DNA of 64,000 nt from assembly GCA_029212415.1 (NCBI GenBank), contig JARGOF010000001.1, positions 62,001 to 126,000 on the forward strand, in the 5' to 3' direction. Each line of letters begins with the position of its first letter. Position 1 is the stretch's first letter. The position numbers and the translations under genes are program-made. The DNA comes from Rhizobiaceae bacterium. Its GTDB lineage: Bacteria; Pseudomonadota; Alphaproteobacteria; Rhizobiales; Rhizobiaceae. Shown here one piece after another: positions 1 to 8,156 of this stretch. The notes beneath the pieces were generated by a model. That model had not been told where the DNA came from. It did no database searches and saw only the letters and a program-made list of their open reading frames with translations.

Positions 1-1
1 T

Positions 2-193
2 GATACGATCAATTGCCCGGTGCGCGTCGTCGACCATGGTGATTGCATCGGACAAACCCTTGCAAAGGACGAAGGCGACGCGGCGGATTCCTTCAATTGG
101 GAAGGTCGAGCGAAGATCAGGGTCTGTACCGGTGTTGAAAGCCAGGCTCTCCTGAACTTCTATCGCCAGACATTGGTTGGCCGCGCGACCTGA
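2..193 (+). CDS. 3' end of an unidentified coding frame (partial)
   Basis: An open frame enters from the left edge and stops with TGA, giving 63 visible residues that end in NFYRQTLVGRAT. I recognise no family motif. A hairpin able to work as a terminator follows about 60 bases later, which fits a gene converging on the TonB receptor. The opposite strand is also open here (an ATG frame starting at 199 and running off the left edge, MSSGRAANQCLAIEV...), so which strand codes is not settled. Confidence 0.3.
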   Translation, partial: DTINCPVRVVDHGDCIGQTLAKDEGDAADSFNWEGRAKIRVCTGVESQALLNFYRQTLVGRAT

Positions 194-251
194 AGACATA
201 TGGCCGCGACTGGTTTTCATTTTTATAGAGGGTTTGTAAACAACGGGCTGG

Positions 252-282
252 ATCATCGACCGAGATCGCCTCGGTCGATGAT
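252..282. terminator. 13-bp perfect hairpin between convergent genes, likely bidirectional terminator
   Basis: ATCATCGACCGAG and CTCGGTCGATGAT form a perfect 13-bp stem around a 5-base loop. It lies between the left-edge frame and the end of the TonB receptor gene. Neither side carries a long T run, so termination is inferred from the strength and position of the stem. Confidence 0.6.
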
Positions 283-302
283 TCCGGTTTGCTTGAATAT
301 CT

Positions 303-2318
303 TTAAAATTTGACCTTGGCGGACAGCAGGAATGAACGCCCGGGTTCATAGAGTTCCCGTACCGACGTCACGCTGTCATAATCTGCGCCATAGGTCGCAC
401 GATCGGAATATTCCTCATCGAATATATTGTTGGCCTCCAGCCGGAGGGTCAGGTTGGGTAGCTGAGCCGGCTTGTATTCGGCAAAGGCATTGACGACTGT
501 GTATCCGGGAAGCGGCAATCCGCCGGCCTTTTGCGTGCCGTCATAGTCCAGTGCGGCGTCAAGACTGGTGCCCAGCGTCAATCCGTGCTGGTTGAATGTG
601 TGAACGACTTGCGCAGAGATCACCTGACCGACAGGCATTCCCATATCTCCGGCCGTATAGGAACTGACATGGCCGTCTTCGACCTTGAGTTCGCTGTTTG
701 AATAGGAAACCCGGACATAGCCGTCTTCCCAATTGTAGCCGAGACCCAGATTGAAGCCCTGCGTGGTGAAGTCCTTATTGCTGACGTTCTCACGGAAATT
801 CTTGAATTCCGTCTGGAAGATACCACCGGTCAGCTGCAGTCCCTCATAGTTGAATTCGACTCCGGCGGTGAGGTTTTGCGCGCGGACGGGTTCAAGTCCC
901 GAATAATCCCAACTGCCGTTGAAGACGAAGTTTTCTTCCAGGTCTATGCCACCGAAAACATTGGAGTAACCGGCATTGACGGTGATGAAGTCATTGATAT
1001 CGTAGGCTGCGTAAACATTGCCGCTGAGGCCAAAATTGTCGATTTTTGTGCCATCCAGCCCTTCGAACCACTGATTGTCACCACGCGCGCCAAAGGACAG
1101 CCGCAATTTGTCCAACGGCTCCAACCGCGCCTGCCCATAGAACCCGGCATTCGTCGCGCTCTCGGAAAGGCCATCAACCGTGTTGACGTCCGTATATTCG
1201 CTGTCCGTGGTGTAGAAATCCACACCGGCGGTTATGGTGTTTTTGTCATCCAGGTGAAAGGTATTTTCGGCCTTTCCCGACCAGGTTTTGGCGACGCCCT
1301 TGCTGTCACTGAAGACGTTCGTTGAGGTGCCCTTGTTGAAGTAGGTTGGAACGGAGGTCGTCGCATCGCTGTAACCGATCACGATATTGGGGTCGAAAAG
1401 ACCTTCGGCGCCTTCGATGCCATAGCTTGCGGAGAAATTGCGTTGGGTGAGATCGTAGCGGCGGGTTTCCGGCTCGGTCGATGAAAGGCCACCGAAATTG
1501 GCCCGATAGGGCCGCAGGGCATCGTCCTCGATCTGTTGCGCCTTCAACTCGATGCGGTGGCCGTCCAGCGATTGCCAGGCACCCTTGGCAAGATAGCTGA
1601 GGACATCCGGTGCCGTGCCGGGAATGGTCCAGCCATTGCCGGCCGTGAAGTCGTCACCAGCAGCATATTTGATATACCCCAGAAGTTCAAAACCGTTCTT
1701 GCGACCATAAAGCGATCCTGATTCGGTGAATGTGCTGCTGTTGGTATCGAAGCTCAACTGCGCAAATCCGCCGAAATCCTTGCCTTCTTCCAGCACATCG
1801 GCCACGTCAATCGTTTCGTAGATAATCGAGCCACCGAGCGCACCGGGACCAGCATCGGCAGGCGCCACGCCGGGGTCAACCCGGACAGATTTCAACAATG
1901 TGGGGTCGACATAGTTGGTCGTGTGGTGGTGGAAAACGCGGTTGTTCTGCTGAACACCATCTACGGATACTGCAAGGTTCAATTCGTCAATGCTGTTGAC
2001 ATAGACCTTTTGTGTTGTGGTCATGCCGCCGCCCACTGAGACGGCTGCGTCACCGGCAAAAACCTCTTTCAGGTTCTGGGGGTCAGTGATGGCGAGGTCA
2101 TCTCGCGAGATGTAGATGGATTGACTGCGGTCAGCAGCACCCGCATGGGAGTCCTCGGCATTTTCACTGGTGCTGACGACCAGTTTTTCCAGGGCAGTCG
2201 CATCGGAACCGCTGTCGGCGCCTTGACTTGCCGTTTGAGACCACACCTGGCTTCCGACCAAGGTGAAACAGAGAAAAGTGCCGGCAAACAACGATCGTTT
2301 GTGCATGCGGATCTGCAT
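303..2318 (-). CDS. TonB-dependent outer-membrane receptor (ferric siderophore or haem type)
   Basis: About 671 residues, a normal length for a TonB-dependent receptor. The start is placed at the ATG in MQIRMHKR, because AAGGA lies seven bases upstream; the track start 15 bases earlier is a TTG. A signal peptide (MHKRSLFAGTFLCFTLVGS...WSQ) is followed by a plug domain (roughly residues 60-180, with VSVDGVQQNNRVFHHH and GPGALGGSIIYET) and a 22-strand-type barrel ending in LLSAKVKF with the terminal aromatic residue used by the BAM complex. The family imports iron chelates or haem across the outer membrane using TonB/ExbBD energy. The siderophore ABC genes nearby suggest a ferric siderophore; the three histidines in the plug leave haem open. 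It is transcribed divergently from the TetR gene. Confidence 0.88.
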   Translation of the reverse strand: MQIRMHKRSLFAGTFLCFTLVGSQVWSQTASQGADSGSDATALEKLVVSTSENAEDSHAGAADRSQSIYISRDDLAITDPQNLKEVFAGDAAVSVGGGMTTTQKVYVNSIDELNLAVSVDGVQQNNRVFHHHTTNYVDPTLLKSVRVDPGVAPADAGPGALGGSIIYETIDVADVLEEGKDFGGFAQLSFDTNSSTFTESGSLYGRKNGFELLGYIKYAAGDDFTAGNGWTIPGTAPDVLSYLAKGAWQSLDGHRIELKAQQIEDDALRPYRANFGGLSSTEPETRRYDLTQRNFSASYGIEGAEGLFDPNIVIGYSDATTSVPTYFNKGTSTNVFSDSKGVAKTWSGKAENTFHLDDKNTITAGVDFYTTDSEYTDVNTVDGLSESATNAGFYGQARLEPLDKLRLSFGARGDNQWFEGLDGTKIDNFGLSGNVYAAYDINDFITVNAGYSNVFGGIDLEENFVFNGSWDYSGLEPVRAQNLTAGVEFNYEGLQLTGGIFQTEFKNFRENVSNKDFTTQGFNLGLGYNWEDGYVRVSYSNSELKVEDGHVSSYTAGDMGMPVGQVISAQVVHTFNQHGLTLGTSLDAALDYDGTQKAGGLPLPGYTVVNAFAEYKPAQLPNLTLRLEANNIFDEEYSDRATYGADYDSVTSVRELYEPGRSFLLSAKVKF

Positions 2319-2433
2319 GGCTGTATCCTTCAATAAATGTGCATTTGGCTACGCCCCATGCCTGTAAAGGTTCGGTAGGCGATTGCTGAACGGAATGGCG
2401 AAACAGCGCATGGCTGCATGAGCGGTTTATATA

Positions 2434-2448
2434 TGATTAAATTACTCA
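2434..2448. promoter_or_regulatory. Candidate RirA-type iron box (TGA-N9-TCA)
   Basis: TGA TTAAATTAC TCA matches the TGA-N9-TCA iron-responsive operator described for RirA in Rhizobiales and has the expected AT-rich core. It lies in the divergent intergenic region about 115 bases upstream of the TonB receptor start. The pattern is short and can occur by chance, so its position in front of an iron-uptake gene is the main support. Confidence 0.4.
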
Positions 2449-2616
2449 TGTAAAACCATATTTTAAACACTGTTTGAATTTTCCGATTTACCAATCGCAT
2501 CGGACGATGCACGTCTTTCGTTTGACATTTGATTGTCCGGCGATGCATGAAGAATGAAACGTTGTTTGAAATTTTACTGGGTGCGTATCGAGCGCCTGAC
2601 CAGCTAGGAAAGCACA

Positions 2617-3279
2617 TTGGCAAAACCCGGGACCCGTGACCGCCTGATAAAAAGCGCCGAAAAACTGATGGCGCGCAACGGGATATCCGAAGTTTCTGTC
2701 CGCAGGATAACTGACGATGCCGGCGCGAATATCGCTTCGGTCAATTATCATTTCGGCGGCAAGGATGAGCTCGTCCAGGAAGTATTGACAACGCGGTTCG
2801 ACATTCTCGATGTGCAAATGATCGCCGGACTGGAGGAATTGGTTGCGCGTGCCGACCGGGAGAAACGCGAGTATACACTGGGCGAAGTGGTTTGTGTCTA
2901 TCTTTCAGTCCTTGTGAAACTGGGTGTCGACCGCAAGCGAAACAGCCTCGACCCTTTCATCCTGCTGATCCAGCGGGCATCATTCGAGCGGGAAGATGCG
3001 CTCAGGACCGCTCAGAATCTTCAGGGGCAGGGCGTGTCGCGTCTTGTTGGCATGGTTGCGCAGAGTGCCAGGCGCCGGGTGACGATGGACAGTAATTTCG
3101 ACCTGATGCTCAGTTTGATGTTTTCAGGTGCGGTGGCCATGATGCGCGTCATTGTGACCGCCGAAGATGCTGAACATGCCGAACGGTCCCGCCAGGCGAT
3201 CGAGATCTATGTGGTCAACGGTGTCACGGCCTTCATCGAAAATGTCTTCCCGCCCTCTCAATCTTCCGCACAGACCTGA
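2617..3279 (+). CDS. TetR/AcrR-family transcriptional regulator
   Basis: 220 residues. The start is a TTG preceded by AGGAA, with no better ATG. The N-terminal helix-turn-helix is typical of TetR: RDRLIKSAEKLMARNGISEVSVRRITDDAG followed by VNYHFGGKDELVQ (about residues 6-55). The rest is a helical ligand and dimerisation domain. It sits between the TonB receptor gene, read the other way, and the siderophore ABC operon, which converges on it with about 37 bases between them, so it probably controls one or both. The ligand cannot be read from the sequence. Confidence 0.85.
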   Translation: MAKPGTRDRLIKSAEKLMARNGISEVSVRRITDDAGANIASVNYHFGGKDELVQEVLTTRFDILDVQMIAGLEELVARADREKREYTLGEVVCVYLSVLVKLGVDRKRNSLDPFILLIQRASFEREDALRTAQNLQGQGVSRLVGMVAQSARRRVTMDSNFDLMLSLMFSGAVAMMRVIVTAEDAEHAERSRQAIEIYVVNGVTAFIENVFPPSQSSAQT

Positions 3280-3316
3280 GACAGAGCTGTCGCTGGAAAA
3301 TGCTTCGATGAGCCCG

Positions 3317-4072
3317 TCAGTGATGCATGGCGAAGGGCTGGCCTTCGATCTGATGAATACGAATGGGCGTGTCGAAGAGTGCGCTTAGAAGGTCATCTTC
3401 GAATATGGCCTGTGTTGGACCATTGGCAAAAATGCCGCCCTGTTTCATGGCGAGGATATTGTCGGCATATTTGGCCGCGTAATTGATGTCGTGAATCACC
3501 AGAACAGGCGTCTTGCCCAGCCGGTGGGCCATGTCCTGCAGCACCTGCATGAGCTTGCGGGAGTGGAACAGATCCAGATTGTTAAGTGGCTCATCAAGCA
3601 GGATATAATCTGTGTCCTGACACAGAATCATGGCAATCAAAGCCCGCTGTCGCTGACCGCCTGAAAGCTGGTCTAGAAACCGGTCGGCAAAGGGGCTTAG
3701 TGCCATCAGGTCCAGAGCCCACTGGATTTTCTCGCCGTCTTGTGCGTCCGGCTGTCCCCTGGTGTGCGGGAAACGACCGAAACCGACCAGTTCACGCACG
3801 CGCAGACGGCTTGCGATGACATTTTCCTGACGCAGCACGGCCAGAATCCGGGCCAATGTGTCTGAAGCCGTCTGCTGCACATTATGTCCGTCGACACGAA
3901 TGGTGCCGCTCGCCGGTGAAATCAATCGGGCGATCAGCGAAAGAAGGGTCGACTTGCCAGCGCCGTTGGGCCCGATGATTGCCGTCATTTTTCCGCGCGG
4001 CAACTGGGCGGATACCTCGTTGAGTATTTCAGACTTGCCGATGGCAAAGCCGATCCTGTCGATCTCGATCAT
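3317..4072 (-). CDS. Ferric-siderophore ABC transporter ATP-binding protein (FecE/FatE type)
   Basis: 251 residues forming a single complete nucleotide-binding domain: Walker A GPNGAGKST (34-42), signature LSGGQRQR (136-143), Walker B ILLDEP (157-162) and the switch histidine in LVIHD (H194). It energises import of iron-siderophore by the two permeases encoded immediately upstream. Its ATG overlaps the stop of the preceding permease (ATGA), which indicates translational coupling, and it is the last gene of the four-gene transport operon. The sequence is closest in style to the iron-siderophore group (FepC/FecE/CeuD/FatE) rather than BtuD, but the substrate is inferred from the whole operon. 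Confidence 0.9.
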   Translation of the reverse strand: MIEIDRIGFAIGKSEILNEVSAQLPRGKMTAIIGPNGAGKSTLLSLIARLISPASGTIRVDGHNVQQTASDTLARILAVLRQENVIASRLRVRELVGFGRFPHTRGQPDAQDGEKIQWALDLMALSPFADRFLDQLSGGQRQRALIAMILCQDTDYILLDEPLNNLDLFHSRKLMQVLQDMAHRLGKTPVLVIHDINYAAKYADNILAMKQGGIFANGPTQAIFEDDLLSALFDTPIRIHQIEGQPFAMHH

Positions 4073-5013
4073 CGCGTATGTCCCCTTAATATCAGGATCA
4101 GAAAAGCCAGCCCGCCGAGCATTTCTATGATCACGCTGAGCGGCGTGTGCAAGTGGAAAACGCGCTCCATCAGAGTCTGACCGGCAACCAGAACGATACC
4201 GGCGAGCAGGCCATTGGCGATCAAATGGTCGCGATGGCGAAACCCCGGAATGATCTGGTAGGCAAGGCTGGTGATGAGCAGGCCGAAAAATACCACAGGC
4301 CCGACCAGCGCGGTTGCGACCGATACCAGCACGGCGATGATGCCGAGGACGACCAGGACGTGCCTGTCGTAGTCAATGCCCAGGTTGATGGCAATTTCGC
4401 GGCCAAGTTCCATGGCGTCAAGCGTGTCGCGCAGCCGCCAGGCGGCAAAAAGGGCGACAACAATCAGCACGGTGCTGATGCCGAGCAGGTCCAGTTCAAT
4501 CTGATTGAAACTGGCAAACAGATTGGCCTGCAGGACAGCGTATTCATTGGGATCAATCATCCGCGCCAGCAGGCTTGACAACGAGCGGAAAAGAACCCCG
4601 AAAATAATCCCGACAAGGATCATGCGATGCAGGTCGCGGCGGGTGCCATGCATCAAGGTCCCGAACAGAAGAATGGCGGCCAGGGTCATCAGAACCAATG
4701 TGACGGCAAAGCGGATGGCCGGATCCAGCATGGTGTAACCAAAGCCGCCAAGGGCAAAAAGCAGGGTTGTTTCAAGCAATACAAACAGGGCGTCGAAGCC
4801 CATGATGGATGGAGTCAGGATTCGGTTGCCGGAAATGGTCTGGAAGAGTTTGGTGGAAACGGCGATGGCCGTACCGGTGACAATCAAAGCCGCCAGTTTT
4901 GTTCCCCGAAAAGACAGAATGAATGCCCAGTCACCACGGGCGCCCCATGACAGATAGGCACCACAGGCGACCAGCAAGACAGCGGCCATGACCAGGAGCC
5001 TTCTAGCGGGCAT
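4069..5013 (-). CDS. Ferric-siderophore ABC transporter permease, FecCD family (second permease)
   Basis: About 314 residues starting at the ATG of MPARRLLVMAAVLLVACG. The track's extra 21 N-terminal residues lie inside the upstream permease gene and are unlikely to be real. The protein is almost entirely hydrophobic with 8-10 membrane segments and the FecCD hallmark region GREIAINLGIDY...ATALVGPVVFFGLL, where the coupling helix contacts the ATPase. Its start overlaps the end of the first permease by 11 bases. Two different permeases form a heterodimer, as in FatCD or CeuBC systems, unlike the BtuC homodimer. Confidence 0.88.
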   Translation of the reverse strand: MPARRLLVMAAVLLVACGAYLSWGARGDWAFILSFRGTKLAALIVTGTAIAVSTKLFQTISGNRILTPSIMGFDALFVLLETTLLFALGGFGYTMLDPAIRFAVTLVLMTLAAILLFGTLMHGTRRDLHRMILVGIIFGVLFRSLSSLLARMIDPNEYAVLQANLFASFNQIELDLLGISTVLIVVALFAAWRLRDTLDAMELGREIAINLGIDYDRHVLVVLGIIAVLVSVATALVGPVVFFGLLITSLAYQIIPGFRHRDHLIANGLLAGIVLVAGQTLMERVFHLHTPLSVIIEMLGGLAFLILILRGHTR

Positions 5014-5953
5014 GGGCGGGCCTGGAAAAAAGCAGCCAAAGAAAAAATGCGGATCCGAAAATTCCGAAAACGACACTGACCGGCACTTCGTAGGGATAAC
5101 GCACCAGACGTGCGATTAGATCGGACGCCAGGACCATCATGGCGCCGAGGCCTGCGACCCAGGGCAGTGAGGCGCGCAGATTGTCACCCATCATCCGGCT
5201 GGCGATATTGGGCACGACCAGTCCGACAAATGGAATCATGCCGACCGTAACCACGCTCAGGGCCGTGACCACGCATATGATGGTCATGCCCAGCAGCATG
5301 ATCTGGCGGTAGCCAAGCCCAAGGTTGAGCGCCATATCCTTGCCCAGACCGATGATGGTGAATTGGTCGGCCACAAAATAGGCTGCTAAAGACAGCGCCG
5401 CTGCAAACCACAGCATTTCATATCGCCCCAGCATGACACCGGAAAACTCTCCATTCATCCAGACATCCTGATATTGCAGGAGGTCAAGCTGATAGGCTAT
5501 AAAGGTTGCAATCGCGCCGACAAAACCGCCGAAGACCAGCCCGACCAGCGGAACCAGAAAGGGCTGATCGGTGGGCAGTTTGCGAATGAGTGCGAGAAAG
5601 ATGGCAGTCGAACACAGCGCAGCAGCGATGGCAGCCAGCATTTTTATCGTCAAGGACGCCTGTGGCGCCATGATGGTGATGACAATGATGCCCAGCGCTG
5701 CGCCCTGGCCTGTGCCGGCAGTGGTGGGCTCAACGAATTTATTGCGGGCCAGCATTTGCATGATCAGACCGCAGATCGCCAGAGAGCCACCAGTCAGCAC
5801 GACCGCAAGCGTGCGCGGCAACCGGCTGACAGCCAGCAGCCAGAGCGCTTGCGGATCATTGAACAGAGCCGCAATATTGATATCCGCCACACCGGTGAAA
5901 ATGCTGAGGATGCAAAGAACAACGGCAAGCAGGATGGCGGCGATCAAGGGCAT
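5003..5953 (-). CDS. Ferric-siderophore ABC transporter permease, FecCD family (first permease)
   Basis: About 316 residues from the ATG of MPLIAAILLAVVLCILSIFTGVADI, where the first membrane segment begins. The long N-terminal extension in the ORF track runs back into the binding-protein gene and has no hydrophobic or family character. A GTG eight codons upstream is a possible alternative start; neither has a clear ribosome-binding site, so coupling to the gene upstream is likely. The FecCD landmarks GKDMALNLGLGYRQ and VGMIPFVGLVVPNIASRMMG are present. It is the partner of the downstream permease in a heterodimeric siderophore importer. Confidence 0.86.
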   Translation of the reverse strand: MPLIAAILLAVVLCILSIFTGVADINIAALFNDPQALWLLAVSRLPRTLAVVLTGGSLAICGLIMQMLARNKFVEPTTAGTGQGAALGIIVITIMAPQASLTIKMLAAIAAALCSTAIFLALIRKLPTDQPFLVPLVGLVFGGFVGAIATFIAYQLDLLQYQDVWMNGEFSGVMLGRYEMLWFAAALSLAAYFVADQFTIIGLGKDMALNLGLGYRQIMLLGMTIICVVTALSVVTVGMIPFVGLVVPNIASRMMGDNLRASLPWVAGLGAMMVLASDLIARLVRYPYEVPVSVVFGIFGSAFFLWLLFSRPAHAR

Positions 5954-5999
5954 GGCATTTGTCGTACGGCAGGCCACAACCGGCGGGAGCGTCTCAGCA

Positions 6000-6905
6000 T
6001 CATTTTGAAAATGCGTCTGTAATGGTGCGGATAATGTCGCCGGTCGCCTGGATGCCGCCACTGGCGATATAGGCTTTGGCTGAATCAAGATAGATGATCT
6101 GGTCCTGTTTCCAGGCGGTCGTATCTGCCACAAGCGCATTGTCGAGCGTTTGTGAGGCATTGTCGCCAACCTGATCGATGGCGGCAGCGCGGTCGATGAC
6201 GATCAACCAGTCGGGATTGACCTGTTGTATATATTCAAAGGAGATGGCCTCGCCATGGCGTGAAGAGGTAATGCCATCATTGGCGACCGCGATTCCGAGC
6301 TCCCGGTGCAGCCAACCAAAACGCGAATCCTCGCTGTAAGCGGAAATCTTCGGCCCATTGGTCATGACAATCAGCGCCTTGCCTTTGCCTTTGACAGCTT
6401 GCCTTGCCGCATCGATCAGGGCCTGAAATTCTGATTTCAGGCGATCAGCCGTTTCTGTGCGGTTGAAAATCTGTCCATAGGCGGCAAGCCTTCCCATGGT
6501 TTGCTGCAGGAAATCATCGCCCCAGATGGACATGTCTATGGTTGGCGCAAAACGTTGCAGCGCCTCGGCGCTGGCAGCCGTTCTGGGGCCAAGGATTATC
6601 AGGTCCGGTTGCATGGCATTGATGGCTTCGAAATCCGGTTCGAAGAGGGTGCCGACAATGGCGGCCCGGCCTTCGATCTTGCCAAGGTAATCAACGTAGA
6701 GACGGTTGACGATTCCGGCCGGCATCACACCGATCGCATCAAGCGTATCGATTGCGGCAATGTCGAAAGCAACGGTTTTGGCTGGCTCGAAAGGCACGGT
6801 CGCCGGTCCGGCTGCGGTATTGATGGTTACATCCGAGGCCTGTGTTGCCACGAGGGATAAAGCGAAAAAACAGGCAAACGCCAGCGGCGCCAGTGCTCTG
6901 ATCAT
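6000..6905 (-). CDS. Periplasmic iron-siderophore binding protein (FatB/CeuE-like)
   Basis: About 301 residues from the ATG of MIRALAPLAFACFFALSLVATQAS, a clear signal peptide. This ATG is preferred over one four codons upstream because GGAGAG sits just ahead of it. The mature part has the class III binding-protein layout: VTINTAAGPATVPFEPAKTVAFDIAAIDTLDAIGV, then FEPDFEAINAMQPDLIILGPR, then a long linking helix and a second lobe ending DIIRTITDAFSK. This subfamily delivers catecholate or mixed siderophores to FecCD permeases. It is the first gene of the operon; its stop lies about 46 bases before the chosen start of the first permease. Confidence 0.87.
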   Translation of the reverse strand: MIRALAPLAFACFFALSLVATQASDVTINTAAGPATVPFEPAKTVAFDIAAIDTLDAIGVMPAGIVNRLYVDYLGKIEGRAAIVGTLFEPDFEAINAMQPDLIILGPRTAASAEALQRFAPTIDMSIWGDDFLQQTMGRLAAYGQIFNRTETADRLKSEFQALIDAARQAVKGKGKALIVMTNGPKISAYSEDSRFGWLHRELGIAVANDGITSSRHGEAISFEYIQQVNPDWLIVIDRAAAIDQVGDNASQTLDNALVADTTAWKQDQIIYLDSAKAYIASGGIQATGDIIRTITDAFSK

Positions 6906-7209
6906 GAATCTCTCCATTGAGCTGGCTGCGTGGCTTTGCGTACATGCATGGCTGGCAGTGATTTGCCTTCAGGTAATTCAAACGCCGTGCCGAGTCCAGC
7001 CTCTACAGGATGCAGTGGGAGAGGTTTCGACCTGATTATTGGTGTAACCGCAGTGGCGTACAGGGAAAAACACAGAGCCCCGCTGTCAAACCACCCTGTT
7101 GATGAGAGGCAAACTGTTGGCCAGTGCTTGATATCTAGTTTGATGTGCGGCTAATTGGCAAATAACATCTGGTGCCGGGCAAACCGGCAGCGATCATTCT
7201 CGGGGCGCA
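6906..7209 (-). promoter_or_regulatory. Long structured leader/intergenic region upstream of the siderophore operon
   Basis: This 304-base gap separates the siderophore-binding-protein gene (minus) from the glycosyltransferase-like gene (plus) and holds no gene. Read on the minus strand it contains several G/C-rich self-complementary blocks. A few pieces resemble a cobalamin riboswitch in order (AGGTCGAAACCT, CCTGTAGA, GAAGGC, and AGCCACGCAGCCAGC just before the start codon), but conserved blocks are imperfect and the identity is unproven. Confidence 0.25.
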
Positions 7210-8052
7210 ATGAAGTATAACATCGTCAATGTCGGCAACAGCGAATGGTTCAATTTCAAGTCGGACATTATCTATGGGCTTTACCATAGTTTGATCAGGC
7301 GGGGACATGATGTCACCATTTCCCACAACCGTTTCGCCCGCAGGACGAATATTGTTATCGGTGCAGATTTTCTGGCCAATGACCCCAAAAAAGTCGATGA
7401 TTTATGCCGCAATCATGTTGATTACATTATTTATGAAATTGAATATTTTGATGGCAAGACGATCAATCATCGCAAGCAATTCAATGTTTCGAATTACCTG
7501 AAGTTGATCTTCTCATCGCGCTACGTCGTAACACCCTATAAAGCCAATATAGCTTCTTATCGGGAAGTCGGATATTCCGGTTCCATACTCTATGCCCGAT
7601 GGGGGCATTTTCCGGAGCTCCGCAATCCCAATATAAGCCGAGGGACAGGTGAAGAATTTCATGGCGTTTTCTACGGTCTGGCAAAGGGTGACCGGCGGCA
7701 GAAACTGGCAAGCCTGCAGGCCAGCAATAGTACAAAAATCGCTGTACTTGGGCCGCGGGACCCGCATATGCTGCGTGAATATTCTCTATCGAGCGCGCGC
7801 TGGGGCTTGTCATTGAGCTATGGTAGGCACGAAGCTTTCGTCAATCCATTCAGGCTATACTATATGAGTGCAAACGGAATCGCTGTGCTTTGTGATTCCA
7901 CGCGCGATGAAGACGGCTACCTGTCGCTTGCCGAATATGTGAAATTTGATGCCTTAGAGGATCGGCTGCTCGACGCGCCGCCTTCGGCTGATCGGGTTAT
8001 TGAGCGGGCATCGGCTGAATCTCTCTTCGGAAACCTCAAGAACGTTTTTTGA
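7210..8052 (+). CDS. Glycosyltransferase-like protein (GT-B style), AT-rich
   Basis: 280 residues starting at MKYNIVNVGNSEWFNFKSDI. There is no signal peptide or membrane segment. The N-terminal half resembles a nucleotide-fold domain (YGLYHSLIRRGHDVTISHN). The C-terminal half has the look of a family-1-type glycosyltransferase nucleotide-sugar lobe (TKIAVLGPRDPHM...LSLSYGRHEAFVNPFRLYYMSANGIAVLCD), but I cannot assign a family firmly. Codon choice is more AT-rich than in the neighbours, and it stands alone between two minus-strand units, so recent acquisition is likely. The substrate is unknown. Confidence 0.6.
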   Translation: MKYNIVNVGNSEWFNFKSDIIYGLYHSLIRRGHDVTISHNRFARRTNIVIGADFLANDPKKVDDLCRNHVDYIIYEIEYFDGKTINHRKQFNVSNYLKLIFSSRYVVTPYKANIASYREVGYSGSILYARWGHFPELRNPNISRGTGEEFHGVFYGLAKGDRRQKLASLQASNSTKIAVLGPRDPHMLREYSLSSARWGLSLSYGRHEAFVNPFRLYYMSANGIAVLCDSTRDEDGYLSLAEYVKFDALEDRLLDAPPSADRVIERASAESLFGNLKNVF

Positions 8053-8070
8053 GCCTTCTTGACTTTGCCT

Positions 8071-8110
8071 GGCTGATTTTTTGGGGGCTGATTTTTGGGG
8101 GGCTGATTTT
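8071..8110 (+). repeat. 15-bp tandem repeat, about 2.7 copies
   Basis: GGCTGATTTTTTGGG, GGCTGATTTTTGGGG and GGCTGATTTT follow each other directly, 20 bases after the stop of the glycosyltransferase-like gene. It is non-coding and too small for a CRISPR or REP cluster; most likely slippage-generated. Confidence 0.75.
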
Positions 8111-8156
8111 ATTGCGCTGAATTCATCGGGCAATGAGGCCTTGCCTGGATGTGTTT

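Noticed and set aside
8071-8110. Short tandem repeats considered as a CRISPR remnant (also 28709-28748)
   Set aside because: Units of 15-16 bases are directly adjacent with no spacers, and no cas genes are present.
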